Assembly: GCF_002234675.1 (NCBI RefSeq)
Contig: NC_019859.2
Coordinates: 9,761,983 to 9,825,982, forward strand
Source: Oryzias latipes
Lineage: Eukaryota; Chordata; Actinopteri; Beloniformes; Adrianichthyidae
Direction of reading: 5' to 3'
DNA: 64,000 nt
The notes beneath the pieces were generated by a model. That model saw only the letters and a list, made by a program, of their open reading frames with translations. It searched no databases and was not told where the DNA came from. Position 1 is the first letter of the stretch; every line of letters begins with the position of its first letter. Both the position numbers and the translations under genes were made by a program. Shown here in pieces: positions 37,401-57,500 of this stretch.

Positions 37401-40330
37401 CAGAGTGAGGGCGTCTGCTGGCGCTTTGTGGCGGCGGGAGCTCAGCTTCCTTCTTGCTGCTTTCTTTGAAGCCGAAGTGACGTTTTTGGGAAGGGAAGTT
37501 TTTCCTGTTTTCAAAGAAAGCTCATTAATTCCACTACGTGCAAAAAGCTCGTAATGAATGAATAAAAGAAGGTCTGAACATGATCCAACGTGCCCGCCTC
37601 AGATCTCTGAATGCTGCTGAAGACGACCGGTTTGAGCCGGTCTGCTCCCGAAATCTCCACCAGATGAGACTGAGTCGCCTCCTTCAGCTGGGACAGGAGG
37701 AGGCGGCCGCTGCGCTGGGAGGAGCAGTTCACCTCAAACACCTTTGAGTTTTTCCAATAAAGAAAAGAAAATAACTGTTATTTGGAGGAACTGAAAGAAA
37801 GAACATGAGCAGCAATAGAAAAATTATGAAAAATTCTGATTGTCTATTTTTATCTTTTATTATCTTTATTGTATGATTGTGTAGACCGGGCTTTAGCATA
37901 AACATTTAAAATAGCTTTTTGTTTAATCTCTCTAAATAAGAGAAAATATCAATAACAATGTATCTATTAACCATAAATATTGAAATTAACTTGAGTAAAA
38001 AAAAAAAGAGAAACTTTAAACAAACAAAATTTATAAAATGGGCATCAAGAAAGAAAATCTAACAAGTTAATAAAACACAAAAGACAAAATATAAAAACAA
38101 TAGAAGTGTCAACAAATTTAGTATTTTATCATTCAATTCAAAATATTTAAGTCTCATTTTTCCGCCTTTTCCTTTACTGCTTTTAGTCTATTTTTACTTA
38201 TGTTCGCTTTTTGGGCTGTAAAAAGTCAAAATATAGAAATTGTTGTTATAGACTCACAAAAAAGAAGAAATGTTTTTAAGCTATTTAAGTAAAAATTAAA
38301 TAGAGAAAGAAGAAAGTTTGTGAAAGAAATAAAAGCAACAATGAAGGAAAAAATATCTGAAAAACAGAATAAAAATGAACGTAAATACTTACATATTTTA
38401 TACATATATATTCACATTGATATTGTCATAAATGGGTCATTTTAATTTAGTCTAAATGAAGACTTACTTCAAGATTGTAGTAAAAAAAATAATTTACAGG
38501 ACAACTTAAAGTATAGCATCTTTCCTTCCTAAAACCTAGTTTTACAGCCAAGTTTGACACATTTTTTGCTTTTATCTGTATTCTTATGTTATTATGGCAC
38601 CTATTTATACTATATTACTCTCAACTGTTTGAACCTTTTTCTTTGTTGTTTTTTAAGTTTTGAGCTTCCTATGTTTGAGTGTGATGGCGCCATGTCAATG
38701 ACCTGGAACTGAAAGTTGTGGAAGTGGCACCTTGAAGCCCAGCTCCTGGGAGCAGGCGTACACCGAGGCCGTCTTCCCGACACCCGGGGGTCCACTGATC
38801 AGCACCGTGTTCCACAGGAACTCCTCGTCTGGGTCCTCTGAGGCGGATTCCCCCTGGAAATCTCCACAGTCCCATGAATCTACAAAGACAGATGTGCAAC
38901 TTTAAAAATAATGACAATACTAGAATTCTCCTCCCACACTAAAGACTCTTTAAAGCCCAGACTTTCATTGAATCACAGTTTGATATGTGGATAACAGGAG
39001 GGACAGTTTAAAATTGTGCATGTTACACCTTTGGACCGAATCGGGTGGAAGGTGAATGGTAGTGGATAATCACATCACAAGACTAACATGCAACATTTTA
39101 AGCTGCAACAGTAAAGACACTCAAATCCCGAAGCTTGACTGATGCCACAGGTTCAATGATAATTAGGAAAATGAGCCGACTGATGGAAATTCACCGTCAT
39201 CTCGTCGTCTTTCTTCCATCTTTCTCCTCTCATCCTGATTGGCTCGTAGCTTCCATTTTTTCAACCAACTACAAAGTAAAAGCCTCAAATTAAAAGAAGG
39301 TTTCTCTCCTCTTGAATAGCTTTATAACCACGATGTTAAGGTGAAGTCTAGAACCTGTGCAGTTTAGCTACAGAGGCGGCATTTCCAATGACTTCACTTG
39401 AATGTTGAGGACTGTACTTGTCTGTCCAGAGAGTGTCCTCCACGCAGGAACCTGGACAACAGAAGACAGAGATTTGACCGAGGGTAAAATTCATTCAAAG
39501 TGGGTTAGGGGTCATAATGGGACACGCCTCACCTCCTTGGTGAAGCTCTGGTCCAGAGTGACACTGATGGTGGACTGCAGGCCTGCCACGTTGCTGCTTC
39601 AGCCTGCGAGTGCGGCTCAGGCTCAGCTTACTGCCTCTGGGCTTCTTCTGAGCGGAGAAGCTGTGGAGATCCGGATCCATGGCGGCCTCTGCAGAGACGC
39701 AGCACCTGGGGCGCTTCATCAACCTCCCAGACCCTTCGATTTCTTCCTTCCTCTTCTTTTTTGAGGGTGGAGATTTGTGCGAAGCGTGACCTGCTTCAGA
39801 AAATCATTTCAGACCATAATTTAAATAAATATATAGAAATGAAGCTCACCTTTACTCTTTTGCAGTCCATCACGGGCTTTCTTCTGCAAAGCACTGAAAA
39901 CAGTGTGGACAGGAAATGATGGGTTTGAGGTCTGGATTTCGTCCAGACTGCCTTGCAGTTCTGAGTCTGGCAGCTGCTCTCCACAGGTGGACAAGCCCCG
40001 CCCATCCTTCCCAGTCAGGTGAGGGGAAACCGCCAGTGGATCATTTTTTTTCTGATTAGAAAACGCTGCTGCCCGCGCGCCCTCAGCGGTCTGATACGGC
40101 TGTCTCTCTGAACTAAGGTTACTTTTGTTGTTCTGTAAAGTCCGCACGAAGATTGGGAAGATTTTTCTTGGCGTCTTCCCCTCACTGGAGGAAAGTGTTC
40201 GATCCGTTTTCTGCGGCGTTATTTCTTCGTCTGAGCAGCTCGACTCTGATGATGGGATCAATATCGGCGGTTCCGCGATGTCTTTGCAAGAAAGTCGAGA
40301 GCTTTTAAACAGTTTGAACCCGTCCGTCAT
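34499..40330 (-). CDS. atad5: ATPase family AAA domain-containing protein 5 (Elg1-like PCNA unloader), compact form
   Basis: ATAD5 forms an RFC-like complex with RFC2-5 that removes PCNA from replicated DNA. Exons: 40330-39850, 39790-39533, 39451-39355, 39268-39195, 38879-38731, 37741-about 37580, about 37463-37236, 37160-37067, 36996-36932, 36862-36663, 36585-36495, 36428-35758, 35458-35318, 34637-34499 (acceptor could be 3 nt earlier). This gives about 950 codons, roughly half of human (1844). Conserved marks: KIFPIF near the N-terminus; EDTLWTDKYSP before the AAA domain; Walker A GPPGVGKT (about 333-340); FEVNCSSQRSGR; Walker B region SLILFEEVDVIF; KTTKRPVVLTTN; a C-terminal block with PLLYSNLELLL and DFFDLMSYLD. 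The shortfall is nearly all in the N-terminal part, which is long and poorly conserved in mammals. The exon 6/7 junction is uncertain: an acceptor at 37504 is also possible but does not match the phase of the donor at 37580. Teleosts are reported to have more than one atad5-like gene. Confidence 0.9.
34743..35265 (-). repeat. TTAA-bounded repeat family copy in atad5
   Basis: It runs from ttaaagacccactctgagg to about aaaagaccactgggaacac. The strand assignment follows the copy at 23424: the shared blocks (cctcgtctgggctaatgtct, gaggggttgtaagctagc, accactgggaacac) occur here as reverse complements. It lies in the last intron of atad5. Confidence 0.65.
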
Positions 40331-40905
40331 TCTCAAACTCTACAAACTCACGTCACATCCTCACTGTATTTTGTGTTTGGCGCTCGACAGAAAAGCAACA
40401 ACGTCATACTGTGCGACGCCGGCTTAAACCCAAATACTTTCCATCATGTGACGACGTAAACGTATATTACCGTAAATAAAACTTAAACGTAGACAGATGC
40501 GAGTGTAAACATATACAACACCCCAAAAAAGGAAAGATTTGAGGACGCCATTATTAACTACTTAAAAAAAAAAAAAACTCCTTGATGACGCAATAAGACT
40601 GCGCCATGATATAATTCAGCCAAAGATCGTATGTGGAGAAAGATGGTCAATATATCAAACATTTAAAAAAATACTTTTTGACGGGTTATATTATTATTAA
40701 ATTAAATTATTCGATTCGAAGGAATCGAATTTATACTTTAATTTATACATGTTTTCAGCAAACGGAAAACACTTTTTGAAATGTTTTTAAAAAAAGTTAA
40801 TGTTAAATAAAATTAGTTTTAAATTGTCTAGATTAATAACAGTTTATTAATTAAGAACCTATAAAGCTCTCTGCAAATGTTAAAACTCAACAATAACCCA
40901 ATAGT
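40331..40905. other. atad5: atad5 upstream region
   Basis: The first 100 bp upstream of the atad5 ATG contain several CpGs (gacgacgtaaacg, tgcgacgccggc) and probably hold the start site. Beyond about 40550 the sequence is A+T-rich and I see no gene. Confidence 0.4.
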
Positions 40906-40907
40906 TT

Positions 40908-41297
40908 CGTTCATTCATTCATCTTCTAAGCCGTTGTGTCCCTTTCGGAGTCACGGGGCTGCTGGAGCCTATCCTGGCCACTTGTGAGTGAAGGCGGGGG
41001 ACATCTTGGACAGATAGCCAGTCTGTCGCAGAGCCACAATCACAGACCCATGCACACCTAGCCTAGGGACAATTTAGAGGAACCTATGAAGCAAGTTTTT
41101 GGAGGATGGGAGGATCTTTGGAGGATGGGAGGAAGCCGGAGTCCCCGGAGAAAACCAACGCATGCACAGGGAGAACATACAAACTCCACACAGAAAGGTC
41201 CCCCGTTGGTGGTCTGGTTCAGGACCCCCAGCTGGGACTTGAACCAGGACACTTCTTGCTCTGAGGCCAGAGCGCCAACCATTGCACCACCGTGCAT
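40908..41297 (-). repeat. tRNA-derived SINE, near full length
   Basis: Read on the minus strand it starts tgcacggtggtgcaatggttg, with a recognisable A box (41286-41275) and B box GGTTCAAGTCC (41245-41235). The body has the familiar ctccacacagaaag/gggagaac segments, and the 3' end reads ggataggctccagcagcccc and then a degenerate GAATGA tail. Fragments of the same family occur at 4590-4850 and 32545-32665. Confidence 0.8.
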
Positions 41298-41329
41298 CGT
41301 TTTGTTTTTAAAAACAAGTTTTTTTATGA

Positions 41330-41710
41330 ACCTTTCCCGTTCACTGCTTGCCGACCGTAGTCAGCAGCACAGGGGCGCCGCTTCAGGGACGAGCAGCTCG
41401 CCTGGTTCTGACCCGTTCCTAGTTCAGGCCTGCTCCCAAAAATACAACAGCTGGTCCATGGACGCCGTGGAGAGGTTCTGCTGTCTTTCTCCTGCTCTCT
41501 CGCACATCCCGATGGTGTTAAAGACGCCACGACAATCTTGGAACACAATACTTATTTTACTGAACCACAGAGAGCTGCGTGCGGCTCCGAAGCCCCAGGT
41601 TGCCAATGCCTGGTCCAACCCGATTGTGGATTCAACTCAAAATCTTCCAGTTTCAGGACGGACAGGACGCCACCAGGTCGCTACACGTCTTTCCTACTCA
41701 ATGTGATGTA
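41330..41710. repeat. Unassigned repeat-like segment, possibly hAT-derived
   Basis: On the minus strand it contains attggcaacctggggcttcggagccgc, followed by acgcagctctct, a signature I associate with ends of some vertebrate hAT elements. A plus-strand frame of about 130 codons reads through it and the neighbouring SINE, but it has no homology that I recognise and is not exon-like. It lies between suz12 and atad5. Confidence 0.3.
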
Positions 41711-42445
41711 AAACCTAAAGAAAATCATGACTCATCAAAAGGAAATAAATGATTAAATGTCTGTTTCTGTGCAGAAATGCCATCTCCTCTGAGGTGAGAC
41801 TAAGACAGAAGCATCAGTAATAAGGGCAAACGTATTTTATTTAAATATAAAATACCCTTTAGCCAGAGTGTTCAATTCACAAGTTATGACAAAAATGCTG
41901 AAGATGTCACTCTTGGCTGACAGTGAGAAGAAAAGAAAAAAATATCTTGGTAATTTTGGTTGTCCACAAATGAAATCTTCAACAACAAACATCGTTAATC
42001 ACCAATTTATATGTGCACAACAAAAACAACTACAGTTTAATATGAACAAACAAACTTGTTATGGAATGGAAAAGGAAATACTCAAACTAAGAGATGGGTG
42101 AAAGTATTTGACTTTGGCTTAAACTGCACCTAAAAACAAAAACGAACAGAAACAGAGACGTTGCATTTGGACGAGCCAAGCACTGAACCACCTATTGCTT
42201 TAAGGGAAGATTTCTAGATTTAGAGGAGCTAAAGGTTTTATGTAATTACACGTTCACACATTTCTGTCAGCTAATGATTCACCTGTGATTTAAAAAAAAA
42301 AAAGACGTGAAAGGAAAAGTAAATACCTTTTGTGACCATATGAAGAACTAGCATACATCTCTTTAGGGTCAATCGTTGCTCTGCACGATGCAGAGTAGAA
42401 TGTGTTGTTGGTTGCCAAAAAAAGGAAAAACTCCCCCAAACTTGA

Positions 42446-42690
42446 TTTATTTAGATTTGAGTGGCTTGCAGTTGCAGGAATTCTAATCTGAATGAAAGGT
42501 TTTGCCCAGAATCCACTCTAAATGATAAGAAGGCTCATAATTAACTGATTCCTCTTGAGTCCTAAAGGAAATTCACTTTAGGCAGGATTAGACGTTCCTG
42601 TAAAGTACCTTCGTATTTTTTACACCAAAGAGACAAAAGTTGTTGCTCTGATGTAAAAAAAATATTCTCAATGTTTGCTCAAGATTTATT
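42446..42690 (-). terminator. suz12: Candidate suz12 polyadenylation signals
   Basis: AATAAA on the minus strand occurs at 42690-42685 and 42451-42446, about 470 and 710 nt beyond the suz12 stop, and again near 41836. Which one is used cannot be told. The interval 41830-43159 has no coding exon and is probably 3' UTR at least in part. Confidence 0.4.
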
Positions 42691-43159
42691 TAGTTATTCT
42701 TTTTTAACGGTAGTTTCAAAATACGGAGGGCAAGTGCCAAAATGACGAGCTAAAAAGATGCGCTTGCAACAATGCATGTGTGCACAAATAATCAACAGTG
42801 ACAATGTTTGGAGTACAGTTTGAACTGCAGTCTTTACACGGATGTACATTATTCCAGCATACCGAAGGCAGCCGTCACTGATTCAGAGAACCAACTGGAG
42901 GCTTCAGTGGCTCCAGCAAAATGCACATGATGTAGGACCCACCTGCATCTCTCAGTCCTCATATCCTGATTGGAGAAGCTGTGGGCCAGTTACTCTAAAA
43001 TAGTTCATATTTGGTTCAGTTTTTGAGTTTCAGAAACGTGTTTACCTTGAACACTGGTTTGCATCAGGTCCAACTCTTTCCCCGTCAACAGAAGGCTGCT
43101 AAATGTTTGTTACATTTGAAGTCAAACAGACGCTAATCACTCCATCCTGGTAGCTTTCA

Positions 43160-50373
<7,214 letters not shown>

Positions 50374-51534
50374 GATATAATCCGAGTTCTGTGTGTTTAA
50401 ACCATACAACGTGTTTATTGTAGAAAGCCCATGAAATACACAAATCGTTAAAGTAGTGAGGCGTTGCTGTTAAACACATCCTCCTCGCATTAGCAAGTAA
50501 GCTACTGGCTAAGCTAACCGGAATGCTAATGTGTTGGCTTTAATAATAGGTTTCATTTAATAGTCAAACTGTCCCAAAACCTGTCTCTCATATTAAAAAA
50601 GACAACCCACCCTGGCTGATGGCATAAATAGTTTGCCTCGTTGCTCTAGAACAAGCCCGGGGAGGCTCAACAGAAGAAACCCATGAAGGAGGCGACGACT
50701 CGATAGCTAGTTAGCTTGCGGGGCTAGCATAGTTTACTTCTAAATAAGGGTTTGCTCTAGCAATCGACGTCACCCCCGCATTAAGCTATCACAAATATAT
50801 TTTTAGTACGTCGACAACAAGTATTTTTCTTTTAAATCAAATTATTGATTAAAATAATATTAAGTTATCCTCGGGGTTTCGCCGATTTAGTTTCCTCCAA
50901 TTTGTACTGAACAACAGAGCACCAGCAAGCTGTCAGCCAATAGCAGACGTCCTGAGATTATTCGGCAATATGATTGGCTGACAGGCTCAGGAAATCACGT
51001 AATGCCCGCTTCTACTTTCAGCGATTTTGCGGGAAATCAAGTGGATCTGCGTTTTTTATAAGCAACCCAGGATTTCAAACACAAGCAAAAACAACAACGA
51101 TATTCTAAGCGCTCCTTTAAACGTCTACTTTTGTTTGATTACATTTTTATCTGGACATGTTGAGTGACAGCTTGATTTGATGAAAACAAGAAAAAATATA
51201 TTAACTTGTGTTATAATAAAGTAAATAATATTAAAATGCACTTCATGTTTTTTATTCAAAAATGCTTGTGGTTATATTATGTATTTTTTTTTTAGATACG
51301 TTTCGATTTAATAACGTTTTAATAAACCACTTATTAAAAGCAAGGTTGTTTCAGTTTGGCACAGAGTCGAATTCATGTTTCAAGTCGGACCCATTACCGG
51401 TCGTAGCCGGAAGTTGCACCCATGTGTTCGACGGGTCCACCGTGAAGTCTCTTATGTGTAGACACGTATAATATAAACAATTTCCACGTTTAAATAGCAA
51501 GTTAGCGTTAGTTTGCTGAATTTTAGTTGGCAGG
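50374..51534. promoter_or_regulatory. Divergent promoter region of suz12 and utp6
   Basis: The start codons of suz12 (minus) and utp6 (plus) are 1.16 kb apart, head to head, as in human. Around 50470-50770 the sequence repeats GCTAGC/TTAGC-type words and is moderately GC-rich; CCAAT-type boxes (agccaatagc, 50936-50945; its complement attgg at 50972-50976) occur midway. A shared or back-to-back housekeeping promoter is likely. No other gene is visible. Confidence 0.6.
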
Positions 51535-54500
51535 ATGGCGGAGATTGTGCAGCAGCGGATCGAGGACCGGATCCCTGAGCTGGAGCAGTTAGAGAGAGTG
51601 GGACTGTTCACCAAAAAAGAAGTCAAGTAAGGGAAACATCCATCCACGATCATCATGTGTCCGATCTTTTTCACAGTAAAATCAACACGTGTGTCTGTTA
51701 AAATTGATGTCTTTACACAGCAAACTTTAATAATCAAACATTTTTACACGCATTTTTTCCCACTTGTTTAGATCTGTTGTAAAAAGAGCCACAGCTCTGG
51801 AATATAAGCTTCACAGGCTGATAGTGAACAAGGAGGATTTCATTGCATACATCCAGGTAGGTAGGCGAGTGGGTAAAAAAAAAAGAAGCTTTTAGCTCTA
51901 ATTGATGTCAAGCTTCATATTTGTCTACATTTGCTTGTTTCTTTGTTCGTTTGCAGTACGAAATCAATGTTTTAGAGCTGATCAAGAAGAGGAGAGCAGT
52001 AAGTAGCCCGGAAACTGTAAAGACGTGTATTAATGTGTTGTAAACTAACTACTAACATTTGTATTTATTTGAGCACGGGATGCAAAAGTGATGATGAAAT
52101 CTCTTCATTTTCATATTTCAGCACATACACTATAAGTTCAAACGAGAGGAGATCGAGTTCCCGATCATCCACCGAATACATGGCATCTTCAGAAGAGCGA
52201 CAAAGAAGTGGAAGGTAATGAATGAACAAAGTTAAAGTTGCAATGCATTCATATGAAAGGCAATGTCTTTTTATCTTAATCTAATGTGTTAATTTCCCTT
52301 AAACCAACTAAACACAGTTATATATGTATTACAATTATCACATTTGTTATTATATAAGTTATTATATTTTGGTTGCATTGTGTTTATGGTCCAACTTTTC
52401 TTTAAAGCAGTTGACTAGATAAACTAATTAAAGATCCCGTTAAGGTCTCAGTTCTCCAGAAAAACGATTTTCCTGATGTTCCAATAGTTCTACATACATT
52501 TTTTAGGAAAATCTGCTAAAAAAAATTAGAAACCCTAGTTAAATATTTGTTGGTAATTATAATTTTCTTTAAATATTAGATTGGGATATTTCAGTTCAAC
52601 ATTTTCAGATCACATGCTTCCACAAAAGGGTCAAATTTAGGCTAAACTAAAACACGAGGGGGAAATAGTAATTTTCCCAAAATGTAGTTTATTTTATAGT
52701 TTAACTCTGTAGAGTAGATTGCATTAAAATTGCCAGATTAAATTTGTTGGAACAAAACACTACAAAAAAGGTAGAAAATAAATAAAAAGAAAAAAAAACA
52801 TTTTTTGTGTGTTGATAATCGTTCCTCATCAGTAAATCTAGCAAATCTGTGTTTGCGGGTTGCTTTTCTGTGTTGTATTATAAACCCATTATTATTATAA
52901 CTGCACAACTATTAGAAGCATTAGAACGTAAACACCAGTGTCTTTTTGTGTTTGCAGGATGATGTCCAGCTTTGGCTTTCCCATGTTGCCTTCTGTAAGA
53001 AATGGGTATGTAAAGCTGGAATCCCCTTCTTGCATGTAAAGAGGCATCAAAAGATGATTTCTGTGGCGTTTTTCCCTTCAGGCCACTAAAGGGCAGCTCA
53101 GCAGGGTGTTCTCAGCTATGCTTGCTATCCACCCTAACAAGCCAGGTACTGAAGTTCATCCATCAAAGCACAGATCTCCTAAGCCTTAGGATAGACCCAA
53201 CCTAGACTTCCTGTTTCAGCGTTGTGGATCATGGCCGCAAAGAGCGAGCTGGAGGATCAAGATTCCTCTGAAAGCGCTCGACACCTCTTCCTGCGAGCGC
53301 TGCGCTTTCACCCAAACAACAAGAAAGTCTACCAAGAGGTAACGAGCGCTGTGGAGTCGACAACGCCTCTGTTTTTTCAACGCTGTTCCTCCACACCATT
53401 CGAGAGGTGTCAAATATGTGATGAGAGAGATTGGAGCAGAAGTTTCTGAGGGAAAATCTCTCGTTATTTCTCTCAGTATTTCCGGATGGAGCTGCTGCAC
53501 GCTGAGAAACTGAGGAAGCAAAAGGCGGAGCTGGAGAAGGCGGAGATCGACTTGGTGGGTGATAAAACCAACACGTCAGCCTGCCGACGTGTGTTCGGTG
53601 CCTGACTGCTGCCTTTTTCACACCACCTAGGGTGAATATGAGTTTTCTCCTGAGATCCTGAGCGGCAGGCTGGCTGAAGTAGTGTACAAAGACGCCACTG
53701 GGAAAATTAAAGGTAAACATTTGTCATATTTTCATTAAAAATAAAAAAATTATTTTTGAAATGGTGGAGTTGAGTGATTAAAAATAGCTGTTTTGCAACA
53801 TTAAAAAAATGAATTCCAGGGTTTATTTTATTTATTTAAGAGTAAGGATAGGTCCCTAAGCCCTTAGAGATGAAACTTCTCGTTTTCAAGTGGGTCCTCG
53901 GTATCGAACGCTTACAAGATTAGAAACAAACTAGAGAAAAAAGACGAAGAAACATGCAAATAAACCATACATTAAAAAAAAAAAACATGTAAGTTTGTTT
54001 AAAATGTTTACCCAGAATTCAGTTTTCAATCAGAGTTTTGTCTCCACAGAAGCGGAGTTTGTCATCTCATTATTGAACATAGCCGCCATCTTTGACTTCA
54101 CCAAAGAACTCCAGGACTCCATCCTGCAAGAGTGGGTCAAACATCGCGCTGCTGGAGTCGTTTTTTTCTTTTTTTATTCTCCAAACGTCGCGTCACATGC
54201 ATTTCCATCCTCTGTTTCCAGTTTACAGACCAACTACGCTGCAGACAGCCTAATGTGGGATTTCATGGCCAGGAGGGAGTTGGAGGCCCCGGGATTGGGG
54301 GAGGAGCCGCACAGCGCCAAAGCTCGGGCCTTGGACATCAACCGCAGAGAGGAGCGCTGCTGCCAGCTTTATGAGGAGGGCCTCAAGGTCATCAGCACAG
54401 GTAGGACTGCCTGACGGCATTTCTAAAAATCAGTTGTTGCAACCTGGTTGCTTAACTGCTGAGACGTCTTAGAAGAGAACCGAGAAAGGGAAAAGTAGAC

Positions 54501-57500
54501 AAAAGTTTAAGTCTCTTTGGCTGTATTCCCTAGAACCCATGTGGAGCCGCTACCTGGACTTTTGCTTGGAAAGACTGAAGAGAAAGACCAACGTCCAAGA
54601 GCTGAAGGAAAAGGTGAAGAAGTGCAGCAGATGGACTGAAGTCTGGGTGGACTGAAGTGCGTCAGTCAGGCGTTAAAACATGTTTGTGTCACAGAGGCAG
54701 GAGAGGCTGCTGGGAGTTCTGCAGCGCGCCCATGATGCCTCACTGCTGATGGAGGATTATTACAAGAGCTGGGTAAGACGCAGAACAGCTGTACTTCTTC
54801 CACCAAAAGAAGGACATTTTCAACCTATCTACGATGAACTGCCGTGTTACCAAAACATAGATCACAAAGGAGGTGAAAAAAAACTATGAAGTTGTTTTGA
54901 AGCCATTGTGATGTTCTCCATACCACCAGCTGCAGATCCTGCTTTCCTCTGGAGATGCAGAGGGAGCAGCCAGTGTTGCCATGGCAGCCACAGAGCGCTA
55001 CCGCCAATCGGTCACCACGTGGAGTTTGAGTCTGCAAACACTAGTGCAGCTGGGAAGTGGAGACCCGGCCAGGCTTTTCCAGGAGGCCCTCACACATGTT
55101 AATCCCAAGGTAAACACACATGTGCATGCACAGGTTGACTGTAAGCGATCAGCCTGCAGTCATACCGTGTTTCATACGTTCCTCACTCGGTGGACACTAA
55201 GGCTCCTGCAGGATAACTGCTCTTCTGGGAGGACGGAGGCCGCTGTGTATGTGGGCCACCTCTTTGGCCCAGTTTGTATCTCCACCGTCACACTCCGCTC
55301 CCTGTGTGTGAGCAGCGGTTCATTTCTGCCTGCCAGGCTTTGATGGCAGTGAGCAGAATAGCTGCTTGTTACTGGGTCGGGGGTTTCACAACCCCGAGAA
55401 GCCGCCGCATAAGGAGGATTACTGCTAATCATGCAGGACTTTCCCCTCAGTGGAACCGTGAGGAAACAGTTTGTGTCCAAGCTCATATTTCCAAAGGTAC
55501 CCTGCCTCATCAACAATGATGAAGAATCGAAATGATTCAGTTTAGAGCAGAGAAAGATGACACCAGCTGAGAGAATGGATGTGATCAGACATAAAGAGCG
55601 GAAGTAGGTGGAGGTACTTCACTTGAATTGGAGGCTTTGGATGTTCCTAAGGCGATTTGTATTAAAGAGAGGCTTAAATGTTACAAAAATGAGGGGCTTT
55701 CTGACATTTTATTGCTTAAACAAATATCTTTCTACGTTGTTTTAGTCTTTGACAAAAGATGTCCTAAATCAGGATTAGTAAATTGATTTGATATCGATTG
55801 ACTTTTTGAGTTGAATTAAAAAAATAAAAAATTCAGTTCAATTGTAAAACTGTTTTGGAAACTTTACATAAAACAAATGGGAATTCAAAAAACTGGAAAT
55901 GCAAGAAAAATGCATCCATTTTTAAATTTTTTTTAACCTAAACTAGGGCTGCACGATATGAGGAAAACTTGCGATATGCGATATGAGTGATCAATATTGC
56001 GATAACGATATAATTTGCGGTAAATAAACAAATAGCAAAACAACCAAAAGCATCATTCCCATTTCACTGCAACAGTTTAAAATGTATACTCCAAATGACC
56101 CTCGGCGAGGTAGGATGCAAACATCTAACATAAAAGGGTCCATCCGATTGGTCAAATGCATAAATGGATTTAATTGATTTGTTAAATGTTTCAAGCTGCC
56201 ATAAGATTGTTTTAGCATATTTAAGGTAACCATTTATTGCGATTTGTGATGACTTTTGCGATATGCATATTGCACAGCTTGATATCGCGATAACGATAAA
56301 TTTGCGGTATATTGTGCAGGACTAACCTAAACCCAATTCTTCCCTCCCTTCTTCCTTTCTGTTGGTTTCTAAGAAAAACTACATTTCAAACTTCAGCTTA
56401 ATGGCGACAAAATGGAACACTAGAAATAAATATAATATATATTGTTGAATGTACCTATTCTCCACTTTCTGCCTTTGATAAGTCATTTATAAATCACACA
56501 AGCATAGTTGTTGAAAAATGTTTTCAAATTAATACATTCACAATCAATATTCACTATAAAAAAATAGAATATTGAGTCATAAAATTCATGAATTGATCTT
56601 CTGTTTTAACGATTTTTTAAAGAAAATATTTAATATTCTTATAAAATTTTCTCTTTTTGCTCAGATTAAATCAAATTATGAAAAAATACTAAATTAAATT
56701 GGGTGTAGAATAGAAAATGGAAAAATAGGGTTATAGTCAAATAATGTTAGAAATCAGATTGATTGTAATCTCATGATTGATTCAGTAGTTTGTCGGGAAC
56801 AGTCAGACCCAACTAGAAGTTGTTCATCCTTTGTCTGCCGTAGTTATTGTTCACCCGGTTTTGTCTGCACTGCCAGGAAAGCCTGCCTCTGTGGCGGCTG
56901 CAGCTGCAGTGGAGCACCGCCAACCAGACTCCAGAAGACACTGAAGCCATCTTCAAGGTAGCGTCCAAATCATTTATCATTATGGTACATTTCAAAAATA
57001 GATGTCCTCCTGGTTGCAATGCCGAACTAAAGTCACAAGGTGTCGGTCATGAGCAGAACCATCAAAAGTCAAGCAGGTAAAATGTGTTTCTGTGAAGTTC
57101 GCTTATTCGGATGATGTCACCAAAGCGCTGCTTAATGACAGAACGAAGAGGGTAGAACAACAGGATGGATGAAGCTTTGTCAGCGTCATGCTTTGGCCGT
57201 TGTGATTAAAAGTTTGTGCTTTTGTTCATTTCCAGAGAGGTCTGCAGTCTGCAGTCCCCACTGTCGCCATGGAGATGAAAGACAGCTATCTCAATTGGTC
57301 CTACTCCACTGGAGGCTACAAGAAAGCCAGGAAGACATTTAAGAGGTAGTGCTTCATCCACATGCTGTCGAAACCATAAATGTTTGGACAGAGACGCATT
57401 CTTTCTAATTTTGTTTCTGTACATTACCACAGTGAATTTTAAATAAAACAACTCAGATGCCATTGAAGGGCGGACTTTCAGCTTTTATTCCATGGGTGGA

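Noticed and set aside
39533-39600. Alternative frame in atad5 exon 2 reading SSNVAGLQSTISVTLDQSF
   Set aside because: It looks protein-like, but a stop lies just upstream and its phase does not join to the next exon, whose frame is fixed by EDTLWTDKYSP.
41086-41706. Plus-strand frame of 206 codons between atad5 and suz12
   Set aside because: About the first third is SINE sequence and the rest looks repeat-derived; no homology and no exon signals.
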